Shown here piece after piece: positions 34,993 through 48,524 of a stretch of DNA of 64,000 nt (the stretch's first letter is position 1; every line of letters starts with the position of its first letter). The notes under the pieces were generated by a model, which saw only the letters and a program-made list of their open reading frames with translations, was not told where the DNA came from and made no database searches. The position numbers were made by a program, and so were the translations under genes. The stretch is taken from NCBI GenBank assembly GCA_013398275.1, contig VZSE01006029.1, positions 124,001 through 188,000 of the forward strand, given 5' to 3'. Source of the DNA: Promerops cafer. Its lineage: Eukaryota; Chordata; Aves; Passeriformes; Nectariniidae.

Positions 34993-37900
34993 GTAAATAT
35001 TTCCCCCTTTTAATCTATTTTTGAAGAGGAATCAGCACATTATACAAGATTTTTATTTGTGTCTTATTGAGCTAACTGTATTATAAACTTCCAAAAGAAA
35101 CATTATTCAAATTACAAAGAAATTTCTTTGCTCATCATCTTATTGGCATATTTTCTCACTAGATTTTTTTCTATCATTATTGAAATGCTCTAACCTATGG
35201 TAGACTATTTTTATATCTAGTTGTTTATGTGAAAGCAGCTAAAAAAACCAAACAAACAAGCAAACAAACAAAAACAAAAGAGTTTTTGAAACAGAAATAT
35301 TTCAGGAAGAGCCCACAGGAAGAAAAGAACCATTAAGATATATTTTACAAAAGTATCATTTGGAATCTAACAAGGATATTTGGGCAAAAAAAATAGATGA
35401 AAAATGTTTTTAAACAGTGAAGAACATGGACTCTTCAAACTCATTTTAAGTGTTCTCTGTCCATTCTTCACGTAGTATAACAAATGGATTGTGTACTACT
35501 AATTTCAGAATACTCTATTCTTCTGCCCCTTGGGGGTGAATAGGCTACTAAAGCAGAAAGGACTTCAGTTTATAAAGTGTATTTCCCTCTCCTTAAACAT
35601 AAAATCCACAAACAAGATTTTTGGGGCAAGCATAAAGCTCTCTATTTGTGTATCTTATACAGCTTGTTGGTTCATGATAAAATATTTTCTGAAAATTACC
35701 CTGGTTTAAATATGCCTATAAACACTTCTATGCTATGATGGTTTTCTTTAGAGTTAGGATATCCTCTGCATTACTAAATACATAGTTATGAGTGCTGGGC
35801 TTGCTATCTTCTCAATTCCCAACATCTAAAGCCTTCATAGTCTCAACCGTTACTTTCTTTTCATAAAAAATATAATCTACTCCATTCCCAGTTTTTGTGC
35901 ATGTTCTCTTGTACACATTTCAAAGGCTGGTCTCTTTTAGTAAGATATAGAACCACTGTTTTGCAAATTCTGCTTCCAATTTTTATTTCCTTTACATATT
36001 TGGATAAGGCCCCATATGGCCTTATACTTCTCTTGTATGGCCCAGAAGAATGAGAATTGTTTATATTCTTGCTTCTTGATCTCCCCATTGTGAGGCTGTA
36101 GAAAGACCTGGAACTAGAACCACACTCCTACTCTACTCCCTAGAAATTTTCATGAATGAAGAATGAGAACAGATTTGTCATTTTTATACTGAGCCTATTT
36201 TCCTCTTCTTGTCTTCTCTGGAGTATGTTGTCAAATTATATGCTTCCATTTTGGGACCTGGAAAAAGGTCCTAGTTTGAGCTGCAATCAAAACCTGCAGC
36301 TTTCTGAATTTCTGAGGAACACATCACCTTAGCACTTGCCTTTCTCTAAGTTCTCTCCTGGCTCTTGGACTATTCAGCATCCTTCTCCTTAACATTCATC
36401 TGCTTGTGAGGTGCAAAACCTGTAGTTGGAAGTCTCCACTTTCAATCTCTTCATGTTCCTCTCTCAACTATTATCCACCGTATTTAGAGAAGGAAAACAT
36501 TTTAGAGTTTTAAAATCCATGACTGAGGCCTATTTTGAAAATAAAAGTAAAGTAAAAAAAATACTTAGAATGAGCTAACAAGATTTTAATACAGAATCAG
36601 CAGTGGAACACCTGCTGCTTTTCAGAGGATATTTATCACATCCCCAAAAGAAGAAGGAAAGAAGTTCATTCCCAAAGGGAATTGATGGTTAGTAGGGTCG
36701 GGAAGAAAAGAAGGTGCTTGAAAATATTAATGGCATTATTATTTTAATTTTTTGTAGTTGAGGTTTTTGAACACTAATAACTTATTAATCTGGCTATGTG
36801 CCTTTCAATGAGTTAAAAGTAAACCTCTAGAAGCTTCACACCAGAAGTTAGAATTCTCCTAGTGTATTTTTCAGAGGTAATTACAGTCCATGATATATTT
36901 ATAGATTTTTATGGGAGATTGGGATAAAAATTATGAGCAAAAAGGAAATGAAGGATGAAAGAAATATTTTGCTATCACTAAGACATAATTGCCATGTATA
37001 AGGAAGCAAGACACATTGACCCACATGATTTTCCTAAATACCAAGGAGTTCATAGAAACACTCGTCTTTCCTCTGCACTTGTGATAAAATATTTTGCATT
37101 TTCAAAGTCAGAAACAAAGAAGAAACATCTTTATAAAATTACTGAAGTGCCCAAAGGAAAATTTTTTTTGTTCTCCATAAGCCTTTTGTAGCATGACGAG
37201 AAATCAATAAAAAAGTATATATAATGCGAAACCAAACTAAAGATGCTACCACTTCCTACATATCTTGCTACAACTATTATTGCGCTTTGGCTTAGGAAAT
37301 ATACAGATAAGTTATCTGATTTTCCTCCAGAGCACATTGATTTCTCTTAAAGTTGCCTTCTAAAAGATGCAAAAACTTTCCGGCCAGTCATCCTTCAAAA
37401 ACTCTTATTAAAAGCTATGATTTCAATTGCACTTTCAGTCAGCCTTGTCTTCCAGAAAAGAAGCAAATGCCAGACAAGACCACTTGCTTACTTACTTGAA
37501 GGGAAAAGGGGCTAAGGAGAAGTGAAAATATGCTTGTCCCTAACTAAGGAGAAGAAAGCTAACAGCTAATTGGTCACAAGTTGCTGGATGCATTTATTTG
37601 CCTAATAATGGTCTTTACTCTATAATCTGTTTTGGTTCTAGAATAAAGGACAGAAAAAATCCCAGACAATAAGGATTTCTTTGTGACAAAAGATTCATAC
37701 ATACTTCTTTCATTTTATTGATGTTTGTCTTGTTTCCATTTTCTTTATCTTCTGGCTTATCTTGTCTGGAAAAAGTCAGAAACTTCAAAAAAATTACCCA
37801 AGGACAGCTGCACTTTCCAAGAAAGTGAAGTACCAGCCTAGGACATATTATGATAAGAATTATCATATCCTTTACCTTGTGCTTCCTAGACAGCAGGAAT

Positions 37901-38162
37901 TGTAGGAAGCTAATTTTTACTCCTTTCCTCACTACCTTCAAGTTTTATTGATATCTCAAGCTCTTAGAAATAAAAGCAGCATTTTATTCATTGTTCTACC
38001 TATAAGCTGAAAAAAAAAGTTCCCATACTGGCTGTCAGTCCAGAGGGCATTTCTTTTGCTCTCTGAGGCAAGGAGCTCCTACTGATTCCATTGGTAATGT
38101 AGGAAGGAATTTCTTGTAGAACAGTTTGGAAGACCCATTTGTTTTGCAAGGAAACACAACTC
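34993..38162. other. Unique AT-rich noncoding DNA
   Basis: No gene recognised. Holds an (AAAC)n-like tract at 35241-35280. Nothing else identified. Confidence 0.55.
35241..35280 (+). repeat. (AAAC)n simple repeat, interrupted
   Basis: Units of AAAC/CAAA with one G substitution, about 40 bp. A microsatellite, possibly the decayed tail of an old retroposon although no body is visible upstream. Confidence 0.8.
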
Positions 38163-38213
38163 GGTGATCTCAAAGGTCTTTTCCAACCTAGTTTATTCTG
38201 TGATTATTCTGTG
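38163..38213 (+). mobile_element. CR1 LINE 3'-terminal fragment
   Basis: GGTGATCTCAAAGGTC, TTTTCCAACCTA and ATTCTGTGATTATTCTGTG form the standard CR1 3' end in sense orientation, including the duplicated 8-bp-like terminal unit. Only about 50 bp remain, an extreme 5' truncation. Confidence 0.82.
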
Positions 38214-39159
38214 AAAACTTTGCTACTTCTATCCCTCCTAAAAGTTTTTAAACATAGGACATGTAGAATTACATAGTTATTGCCCTGTGCAGGTACAAGA
38301 CACAGTTCTACATGTTAGGTATGATTTGACACAAACGGTGATGACGACTTCATGCTCAACCTTCATCACAGGTCTTAGCCAAATTACTTCCAGTTATGTA
38401 AGTACACTCAAAGTCGATGGGGATGCTTCAAAAAATCAAGAGAGTGAGGAAAGGTACTTGTACTGCCAAAGAAATTTGTAAGACACACAAATAAACCAGA
38501 GCTGTAGACCTAACTCTTTTGTTGGCTTTTGGCACATTCATTATTTAACAGGGCTTTGAAACAAATGCTTCTATTGCTGTCTAAACAATTAAATAGTTCT
38601 GAAACTTTTTCAGCTTCCTTATACAATCTGGGCTTCTCAGCTGCCTGTCTGAGGCCTGTAAGCTATTTTAAGAGCATAACTTGCTTAGAGTATTCTATGT
38701 GTTAGCAGAATGATGCATATTACATTTGTAATTAATTCTGAGCTGGCAAAATAGTAAGAAAAAGTCTCTCATAAAAAAGATAATAATTGCAAGATCTTAA
38801 AGAAGGACATAAGGATTCTTTGCAAGATTTTTAACTTCTGAACTAAAAATGCCGTTACTCTTTTGTCCTATTTTTACCCTCAAATGATGCTGAAAGATTC
38901 TTATTAATAAAAAGTAAGAGATTACACAGACATAATATCACAGAGCTGTTATTTAAGAATTAACCATTTATTAAACAATTCCCTTTCAATGCTACATTCC
39001 TACATAATTAATTCACACAGGGATTTACCTGAAAAGAATAGTCTTTGAAGATAAGTATTTTTTAATTGATGGTACTTTTAAAGGGATGCAATGTTGTAAA
39101 TTAAATTACATTAAATGCTTTTGTGTTTACTCTGCATTAAACCCTATTTTATTTATTGT
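38214..39159. other. Unique AT-rich noncoding DNA
   Basis: No gene or repeat recognised apart from the CR1 tip at the left edge. Confidence 0.55.
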
Positions 39160-39590
39160 CATCTTCCCAGCATGGTCTCATCATGGTTGAAGAGGGCTGC
39201 TAATGCTATTTATATTATGCTGCACTGTCCTCTAATTGACCTTGTTTGTGCAACGGAATGGCTGCTTTTCTCAAGCTGCCAGCTCTTTATTGCTGCATTT
39301 TGACCATGCACTAGTGGCTCTTTGTGCTGCTTTTGAGTTCAAGAATCAATACTGCATTCCCCACAGCCAATAAAGGAAGCTGACAGCATGAATTAACTGA
39401 GTGTAGCCAGTTGCATGGAGGACCATTGTCTTTAAGGAAAATCCGGACAATTACAAGCCTCCATTGCTTAGTGGAGATTTTAATGCAAAGCGCGAGGTTG
39501 CTGTAATTTAATTTTGGCCTGCTGCTCTGACACACTCCCCTTTTCTATTGCTTCATGGAGTCCAAGCTATTAATGGCTGCAGACCAAAAC
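39160..39590. promoter_or_regulatory. Candidate conserved developmental enhancer
   Basis: A unique block with an unusual concentration of ordered factor sites: CCATTGTC (SOX-type, 39423-39430), CAATTA (39448-39453), a TTAATGCAAAG POU-octamer-like site (ATGCAAA at 39483-39489), GTAATTTAATT (39502-39512) and TATTAATGG further on. It includes a rare CpG pair (GCGCG) beside the octamer. SOX and POU sites in proximity are common in neural enhancers. This is inference from motifs. Confidence 0.37.
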
Positions 39591-42500
39591 ACATAGGGAG
39601 ACAAAGGCAAATAGTCACAGTCACACAGTAACAGCAGTTACTTCTGATTTAACAGCAATTTTTCATTTGCATTTAGTGGAATTGACAGAAACTCTTTTTT
39701 TTTCATTCTCAGACTTTTCCCTGTTGAATTCATACATGTAAAATAAGCCAAATGAAAGCAAAACATCCAGACAACAGAAGCACAATGTGGTGGCATGTCT
39801 TGAACTGACACCTAAAGGAAGTTTGCACATGGGGCAAAACTGGAAATGTATGCAATGCCCAGGGCTCTCTCCCCTCTAGTCTTACTGAATCATCTAGTAA
39901 GGGATGCTACTTAGCCACAGCTGCTGCAGAGTGTTGCAAAGAATTATGCACAAAAAATGCACGGTAAGGAAATGTAAAGTTAGCAGTAGGAGTTCTGCTG
40001 CTAAGTGCAGAAATGAAATCACTTTTTATTTTAAAAAGAGTAATGGCTTTTATTCAAGATGCTTTGATATTGAAAACTGTAGTTCCTTATGACAGATAGT
40101 ATTGTTGATTCAAATGGATTCAAGCTCAGTTATTCAAAAGGACAATGTATTATGTACAAACCATTTAACTCAAGCTTTTAACTTGTTTTCTCTGTTGACA
40201 GTAGTATGAGAGATTGTCTGAGAGGTAATCTTTCTAAAGCAGTGCCTGAAAAGTTTTATCCACTTACAACTTTTATAAAAAAAGTCCAAAGCTCTTGATT
40301 CCTACTGCCTGTTTACCTGCCATATAAATGTCTCAGGAATTTACCTGAGATAAAAATTTGAGGCTAAGCCTAATTTAAAGGATATTTCTTCTAGACTGTG
40401 GGTCATGGAAAAAACCACAATGTTTTTGTCTCTTCTGCCATTGGCCATCTTGGCCATCAAAGAGTTAATCACCTTCGTATTCTACAGCTGGTGTACAGTA
40501 AGGAAGCATTTCAGGAGGATGAACCACTCCACCCCAAAGCAGCAATTAGCAACAGCTGATGGACTCGGATCATGAGATATCTATTAGCTAAGTTAACTTT
40601 TAGGATGGCAAAATGCAGTGAGTTAAACCCCAGACGAGCTTTTTTTTTCTTAAATTATGCAGTGTGATAAAGGGAATGAAAAAAATAATAGTCAAGAGCT
40701 TGGCTAGGTATTTCTTTAGTCTTATTGACACTGCTTCAAAGGTGTGTGAACAGAACTACATACAAATAATGTAGGGTGCATAAGAGGTGTTGGGGCTTAC
40801 AAAAGGCATATTTCCTGCCAAAATGCAAAACCCCAGGAGACTTATTCCATCAGCAAAGCCAAGAGATGGGAACTTACAACTACCCTGAAAAGAAAAAAAT
40901 TATTCTCTTCATCCTGGTGATGGGAGCCAAGACTTGATCTTATATTTTAGGAGAAACTCATGAATTCTCAGAGTAATTTTTCTTGAACCCTCATATTTAA
41001 GGGTCTTTTACTAACTACTCTTTAACACTTCCATGACCTTCTCATCTTGCAGTCATGTGCCACAGCTCTTCCTCTCTGAAAACATACATAAATTTAGCTT
41101 TAAAGAGATCCTTTTTGATAGACACATTCACAGAGCAAGGCATAAATAATCCTAAAATTTTTCATAATGTGGAAATTTAAAAAATTGCCAGCTGTGAACT
41201 CAACTTTTCCACAGTATAAACATCTTAATAACCTATTATAAAGAAGAAAAAGTCACCAAAAAAAACCCAAGGTAAAAGTAATTTGGAATGACCCACAAGT
41301 GATCATTATCCCTTGTACTGCAAAATGATGAAACTGAAAATCAATGGATCTATGAAAGAAAGGATCGATAGATATAAGGAATATTTAAGCACTTTAAGGG
41401 AAAGTACCAAGGTGACAATAAATATAATCTGGGCAGACAAGCTGACTCATGGGGAGGAACTCAGTTCTGTATGTAACAAGAGCTTGACCCGGCTCCAGCC
41501 AGCAATAATTAAAATGATATGACTGACACTAGAAGGATCAGATGTGGGCCTTGAATGAGTTTTTAAATACTTCAGTTGATCACTGAGAAGGCATGTTGAA
41601 CTACTAGCCAAGTTCAGCACTAAGGTACCCAAATACATCTCCCCTGGACTAAAAAGAAAGCTACTTGTATTTATTATTGGATGGCAGAACATGGCACCAG
41701 CTGTTGAAAAATATCATCAGTCACAAATGATCAAAAGTTACCCCTATTCACAGGAGGTTATTTTTCCAGGCTAACTTATTAATAAACTTGAAAATATATT
41801 TCAGACCTTGTAAAAATGTTGACAGCTAGGAAGTTTGGAATCATTAGCAAGACCCAGTTTTCAGGTAGAAACAAGGGCAGAGCACACCTAGCGTAACTTT
41901 GAAAATAATATATTGTTAGTATTAAAACCAGGAAATTATATGGAACTAAGGTAAACTGAATTTGCATTCTTCAGTTCAAAAGAAGAGATGCTTTGATACC
42001 ACTGTGGTATATTTACAGTACATACACGTGTTCCTGGGAATAAATATTTATTAAAATTGTACTTCTCTCATCTTTTTTCACTGTATGCTTTTTCCCGCAG
42101 TCAGGTTTCCAGTAGTGAAGCTATTCCAAGTGCACTTTATGTACAAAAATACTGTTGAGATTTCAAAGGGAAAAATGAACATCGAATTTGGCAAAACAGC
42201 GATTTTATAAATGCCAGTAGTCATCACTAAATTCTGTACATTTGTAACAGGACAGCCATTTCTCTTTCTGCCACTAATGAGAATTGAATCAATGATTGTT
42301 TGCATGCATCACAGAATATACAGTAACTAAAGCAATGTTCATTTGTAAATCACAAGCAAATTAAAACCTATGTTTTGCAGATGTGTTTATTTGTTACTTC
42401 TTGAAACCTTTGAAGCTAATTTTAGCTAATGAGGCTAAAAAGGTATTGCTCCTGCTATTATTTTAACCTTTTTACCTATCTTACAAATATTGATTTTGCT

Positions 42501-42910
42501 TGGATATGCTAGATACAGTACAAATAGGCAGAAACAGGTTCCACCACAGATGCTGTGCCATTTCAGTGAGTACAGATAGTACTTACTAGAAAGATGGGAA
42601 AGGATATTGGTACATAATTCCTACACAATCACAAATTTTTTTAATTGCCAAGAGTACCAAGGGTCCTTGTCTATCCCTCTAAACTACATAATCTGTCTAA
42701 TTTTTGAGAGTCAATGCAGCTCATTTTTATGAAAACTGAAGGGAGTGTGGCAAGCTTTTGGTACTCCTGAAGGGGGTCCTTCCCTCAATAAGTGATTGCC
42801 TAGAAAAAATATTTTAGACTTTTCTGATTAAGCTTTTAGGTGGCTATCTTCAGAGCCTAGCAACTGAACTTTTTTATCTAACTTAGTTCTGATAATTGCA
42901 CTAATATTTT
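39591..42910. other. Unique AT-rich noncoding DNA
   Basis: No gene recognised and no repeat identified. Short frames here show no domain. Confidence 0.55.
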
Positions 42911-42934
42911 AATAATAATAATAATAATAATAAT
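42911..42934 (+). repeat. (AAT)8 microsatellite
   Basis: Twenty-four bases of perfect AAT units. Its flanks contain no identifiable retroposon body. Confidence 0.95.
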
Positions 42935-43789
42935 GTTGGAATCTTCTCCCAAGCAAAAGCTAAGGCTTTATCCCTATCAATACATAGATAAAAGAGATTT
43001 CTTATTTAATGGTTTCTCTGTCAAGGTAGATGGGAAGAGCATGTTATGCATATGAACTGGTCTATTTTCTTAAAATAATTTATAGGCTGTATAGGAAGGT
43101 TACTCACTTCACTTGCTACCAAAATGGATATGCAAGGTATGAGTATGATCATATGGTGTGAGTAATACTTTTAAAACAGTTTTTAGGAAGAGAAAAGAAG
43201 AATATCTTATCATATAAAAGCCATGGAGAACATAGGAAGAGAGAATATGATCAACTCATTTAGAATTTGGAGAGCATATTAGGGTTAACACCTCTAATGA
43301 TAACTGCCACTTGAGCTTTCATAATCAAATGCTTCAATTTTAGGTCTCATCTGAAAGGCAGATCACATAGAGAATAGTCTGAAACTCTTTAATTGCCTTG
43401 TATAACAATACACATTTTAAGTAAGTGAATGCATTACAGCTTTGACTTTTGTTCTGATCATTTTGTGTTACAAATAGAAGCACACCCATCGTTCTCCTCA
43501 TCGGTTAGAAATTTTGATGTTGGTGCATAGGATATTCATTCTGCATAATTCCTTTTACTCGTAATAGGAAATGTCTGGTTATGCCTTTAACACTGAGAAG
43601 AGGACTGAAGCCATTGTCCTTGAAAAGACTGCCTTTACTTTGGGTAAAAATCTATGTCAGTGTGAACTGGCATTTGTGTCCTTTGCAAACTACGAAGCAG
43701 AATAATGCATTTGAAAAAAAATGTATCTCAATGACCAGTGTCCACTTCTGACATTTTATGTTAATAAAATATCTTGCACACAGCTTTTA
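42935..43789. other. Unique AT-rich noncoding DNA
   Basis: Nothing identifiable seen. Confidence 0.55.
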
Positions 43790-43885
43790 TTTACACCTCA
43801 GTGAGTTGCCACAAATGTATTAATACCAGAAAAGCTACTCCAGATTTACATCTGCAAAACTGAATTTGGCTCTGTGTGGGGACAC
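43790..43885. repeat. Ancient amniote repeat fragment
   Basis: TTACACCTCAGTGAGTT, then GCTACTCCAGATTTACATCTGC and AACTGAATTTGGCTCTG, resemble the TTACACCAGTGTAAAT / GGAGTAACTCC / CAGAATCTGGCCC boxes of an old sauropsid repeat that is related in style to the one at 15172. Order is kept and identity is modest. Confidence 0.42.
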
Positions 43886-44084
43886 ACAGCTGGTATTATG
43901 CACCCTCTCATCAGAGGTTTTGAAGCCTGTACAGAAGCAATGTTTAGATGGAAATGAAGAGGTAGGCATGCAAAGGCTGTCCTTTTAAGACAGTGGCAAG
44001 TCTAGCAAGTTGACAGTAATAGAAAATCTCTAATACTAGTGCAGTTTGTTGACTTGTGCAGTGGAAAGCCAGCCACCTTTTTCT
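43886..44084. other. Unique noncoding DNA
   Basis: Nothing identifiable seen between the two old repeats. Confidence 0.5.
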
Positions 44085-44185
44085 GGCTGTTTCCCATGTG
44101 CTAAATGGAGATACTGCCACCTACTCCTTGAGATGGTGTGAAATTCAATTAATAGTGTTCTAAGGCACCACATGAATCTTATTGC
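44085..44185 (+). mobile_element. MIR-like SINE fragment
   Basis: CTGGCTGTTTCCCATGTG, CTAAATGGAGATA, CCACCTACTCCTTGAGATGGTGTGA, AATTAATAGTG and TAAGGCACC correspond in order to MIR's CCTCAGTTTCCTCATCTG, TAAAATGGGGATA, ACCTACCTCATAGGGTTGTTGTGA, ATTAAATGAG and AAAGCGCTT region. This is the 3' half of the element in sense orientation. A related old sauropsid tRNA-SINE would look similar. Confidence 0.52.
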
Positions 44186-47100
44186 TGCTGGAATTTGTCC
44201 ACTGCATACATTTGGTATTTTGAATCAGCTACAAGTGTCCTGATATCCATATTTCCAATATGAAAGGAAACATATTATTGCAGAGAAGGTAGCAAGAAGT
44301 AACAGTTTGGGGAGTGTGTCACAGACTCATATTAATTTATAGAGGTATCTTGTGCCTTTCCATGGACTCACAATCTCTTCTTTCTTACACTGCCTGCATC
44401 CATCTAAATAATGATGGGGAGCATACAGCTTTACTTGTAAACACTGGCACGAATTTCAGTCAAGCACAGGCTGTAAGTCACAGATGATGTCCAGTTCTAG
44501 AAGAATGATGACACCAGCAAGCCAAGGATTCCTTTTGGAGGAGCAGAGGAGGGCATAGGAGCAGCATGGCCCTGGCTTGAGCTTACTAGGAGGAACTTTT
44601 CCTAAGGCAGTGCACAAGAACATGTCTGAGGGAGCATGCAATATTCAAAGTACTGGGGCCATCAAGGGTGTTTGGGGGGACAGAGAACGTGTAAGTTCTT
44701 TTTATCTTGTAAGCCAGAAAAATAAAGGCCATTAGGGATTTCTACCCCAAATAGCTCCATTCAGATCAGACTACAACTTTGGAGAGATGGAAAGGTAGAA
44801 CTAAACTGGTGCCTGTGCTTGGCCAACCAGCCTGAAGAGAGATAAACACAGCAAGACTGTATGGTTTTACTTGAGCTAATCAAAGTACATAAACAATAAT
44901 GAAATAATACATCAGGAACAATGTTACAAACCATTCAAGCTTATAAAATACAATATAGCCTTCACTTCTAAATGTTAATAAAACCCTAATTTCTTCAACA
45001 AATTTTCCATTGTAAAAATGAAACCAATGCTTCTACTAAAAGATTAGCTTTCCAGGCAACAGATAAAATATGTAATCCAAAAAGCTGATATCAACAATGT
45101 GTAGTGGCTTTTTGCCTTGTCTGGTCTCCCAGAAATTAATTTTTACATTTTAAAGAAGCCTATTTCCCTTAATTATAGTGATTTTGGTTTGCATTAGGTC
45201 GTGTAGTATTGATTTTAATTCTTTTCTCATGACTTTGAGCCAAATTCTGTAATCTTGCCTTTTTATTAAACACTTGTGGACATCCCTCTTGAGCTAAAAC
45301 ATCATGTGGTCATTTGATTTCCAAGCGTTTTAATAATGCATTTTAAGCACAGAATATGTTTGACTGGGGAATTCTTTTGTGCCACCATTTTGTTATTTCC
45401 TTTTGAAGGCAGAAAAAAACCCTATCAATATTTTATTGAATATAATGATCTGTGTGGTTTTTGTCTGTGAATATGCAAGGCAATGAACCAGAGTTGTCTG
45501 AGACAGACCGGTGTCAATGCTGTCAAAACCAATGCAGCACCTCCAAATACAGGCAGTGAAATGTAGAGCAGAAAGCTCACTCAAACACTTTTTTCTTGAA
45601 GAGTGTGCAGTTTTCAGGCTTGCCTTAACCCCGTGCTGTCTGCCAAGAGCACCTGGGGAAAAAATGAAAGACATTTTTAGAAACAAAGCAGGTTTTTCTA
45701 AGAACATTTTGAAATAAGTTTCCATGATCTGCCAAAGTTGCAGAACAATAGTAAAATCTACTAGATGGAAAGAGCCCAGTAAATATATACTGACTAAATA
45801 TTTTTGTGCTGTTACTTGGGAAAAAAAAAGTGACATTTTCAGTTTGTTTAAGGCAAAGGTAGAAAAAATCAGATGATGTTAAATATTGATTTAGAACCTT
45901 CACGCTCATCATTCAAATCTGAAAATGTGAACCTTCTCTTCTTTAACCAGAGTGTAAGTTAGTAATTCAGGCTGTAATTCTGATTCTGTGTGTTCACATT
46001 ATTGCATTATATTCAACAACAAAGAAGAGATAGGCTATTTACTGTGCATATACAATGCATAACAACTCTCTGTCTTAAAAAGCTGATTATTTACAGCTTC
46101 AGTCCTTATTCATGTGCTTAATTTTGAAGAGTTGCACTGGTAAAAGAAATACCTACCTCCATCTTTGATAGATAAAGGCCCAATTCTACGGATAATAACA
46201 AGGTGAGTGGTTAAGCAATAAAGGTAGGAGTTAAGAAGAGAGCAGGGCTCTAACAGGAAGGTGTTGCAGCCACAGTAGGTACGTTCCAAGTGTTTTATAA
46301 AATCCCAAAACCACCAAACACATGAGATGACGAATCTTAAGAAATCAACAAAAGCCTATTGCTGCACAGTCTGTGATTTTACATGTTGTACCTGAATACC
46401 TGGTTGCACATCTGGATGTGAAAGAAGCAAGTGCAGTTTAAAAAAGAAATCATATACCAGGGAGGATTGAAATTATCTATGACAGAAGAAAAATATGTAA
46501 CAGTGATGCAGAACTGTAATTCATGCAACATGACCTAATTATTTTAAAGGAAATGCTAGCAGCATTTTAAAAGCCTGTGGATATACAATTGTTAAAATTT
46601 AATGCTGGAGTTTGCATGTATCAGAATTTATGGAAATTTGTGTGAAATTTTCACTTCTGTTTCATCCAGGTCGACGCTGAAACAAGACTGTGACCTCAGT
46701 AGGGTTATTCAACTTAATAAAAATTTTAAATAAAATAAATAAGTAATGCCAAGTCATAGCTCATTTGCAGGACATCAATCATACATTTGTAACTTGTGGA
46801 TTAAATAAATACAAGGAAGAAAAATAACTCAAGGCCCAGCAGAATTAAACATCTTATATTTCTTCTATTCATTTCTTATATGAACACAGCACATTTTCTC
46901 AGTCTAACCCAGAAATAACCTAGCATCCATCCACAGGTGCAATACAATTCAGTGAGATGCATTTTTCAGGGTCCTTTTTAATCTAACAATAAATGAGTAG
47001 AAAATGTTCAGCATATCACTTTTAGTAAGGTGTCCTCTCTGCAGAGATGTGCTTCCTGGTTTGGTAAGATTCAACTCATCTGACACCAACAAGAAACTGG

Positions 47101-48188
47101 TATAAAGAGCCAGTTCACGAGACACTCTCTGACTTTTCTCTGCATGCTCTGCACAGACCTGCAGCCCCTCCCTGCTCTGCATAGGTGACAAATTTTGCTG
47201 GCTGCAGTGAAAGAGGCAGCACATTGGAGGTATCACCCTACCTGCCTTTCATCTACCTGTAAACTCCTTTTTGTGGCTGTAGGAGGAAGTAAACTTGGTT
47301 GCTAAAGTTACGGCTAAGTTACGGGCAATGGCTCATGAACCAAATCTTGCTTTCATAGAAAAGACCTCTACAGACACCTGGATGGGTCAGAAGCTGCTTG
47401 GGCTGGCATAGCAGTGGAATTTGACACTGCCTTTCCACTTGAACTTGAGCTAGGAAACAGGTTGTCAGGGAGGGAAGGAGAGCCCACAGTATGCAAGGAC
47501 ACCACAATATGCAATTTTCCTATTGCCTGAATATTGAGATGGGATAAGGTTTGGAGGAGAACTGCTTCTCATTTCAACTACTTCTGTCACATTTTGAGAG
47601 CTCTATGTGCATCTGTTGACTAGATTTTATGCTCTGAGGTAGTTTGCATCCATCATCTATTACCTAGTAACCATCTGAGATGACCATGTCTAGCACCACA
47701 TGGTAAAAGGACACTGTGATGCCCATTGCCTCCACTGATGACACCCTCCACTGATGATCATGCCCTCCTCTCAACCTGAAGACAAAATGTCCTTGCAGGA
47801 TAGAAATGAATATGACTCCTTGTGCCATGGCACTGAATAAAGTCAGTGACAAATCTTTGCTCTGCAAAGAGAGAGCAGACAATTAGGTAGTAAATATTAT
47901 TGTGATTTTTTCCTGACCCAGAACAATTCAAACACTTCATCTGAAGGAGATCTTTTCCCAAAATTGCAACACTAATGATATGAGCTAAATATTGAAACAT
48001 ATATGCACAGCTTGTCCCTCTGCATACCCAACTGATGCAGTTTTGGTTTTTGTCTTTTTTCCTTGTATGTTCTCTGTATTCTTTACGCATATATTTGTAG
48101 CCTATTGTATTAGTGGCTGGTTTTCCCAGTTATTGTCCATGCCCTTTCCCCAGGCAGAAGGACAAATCTATCTATAGGGCCCCATCCT
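44186..48188. other. Unique noncoding DNA
   Basis: No gene recognised. It includes a possible regulatory block at about 45140-45340, a small tandem AAGTTACGG duplication at about 47302-47324, and minus-strand frames up to 147 codons (45836-45393) with no recognisable domain. Confidence 0.55.
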
Positions 48189-48524
48189 GTCTTGGTTGTC
48201 CCTGACAATCAAGGTTGAGAACTCTTCAAGACACATTTTCATAAACAAAGTACAGATAGTACTAAGAGAAGGGTCCAGAGAAAGGGTGTGACCTGAGGGG
48301 GAATTGCATGACCACTTGTCCTCCTAACTGGTGCTTTTTGTCAATTATGCTAATTTGCCAAACTTATAACACAGTATTCACCCCTGTGGGGGTGGGCTTT
48401 TGTGGACATCCTTTCATAACTGCCCCGGAAGCTCCAATAAAGATCCACTTCTATATTACCTTCTATATTCATATTATATAGAAAGTGTGTGTTGTTTCAT
48501 TTCTAGGTTCAAAAAGGCATCACA
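48189..48524 (+). mobile_element. Probable solo LTR of an avian endogenous retrovirus
   Basis: The segment has the layout of an LTR in sense orientation. It starts TGTCTTGG and ends GCATCACA (TG..CA ends). A TATA-like CTTATAAC lies at about 48363, then a poly(A) signal AATAAA at 48436-48441, then a GT/T-rich element (GTGTGTGTTGTTT, about 48485-48497). CACCCC/GGGGTG arms with a 4-base loop (48379-48394) sit in what would be the R region. No primer-binding site or gag-pol follows, so it is solitary. No target-site duplication is visible at these limits, so the exact ends, and the call itself, are uncertain. Confidence 0.45.

Noticed and set aside
45393..45836. Minus-strand open frame of 147 codons
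   Set aside because: Overlapped by another minus-strand frame of 95 codons in a different phase, with no domain, splice context or codon pattern that supports coding.
48189..48524. Full-length endogenous retrovirus
   Set aside because: No primer-binding site, gag, pol or env similarity on either side of the LTR-like segment and no second LTR.
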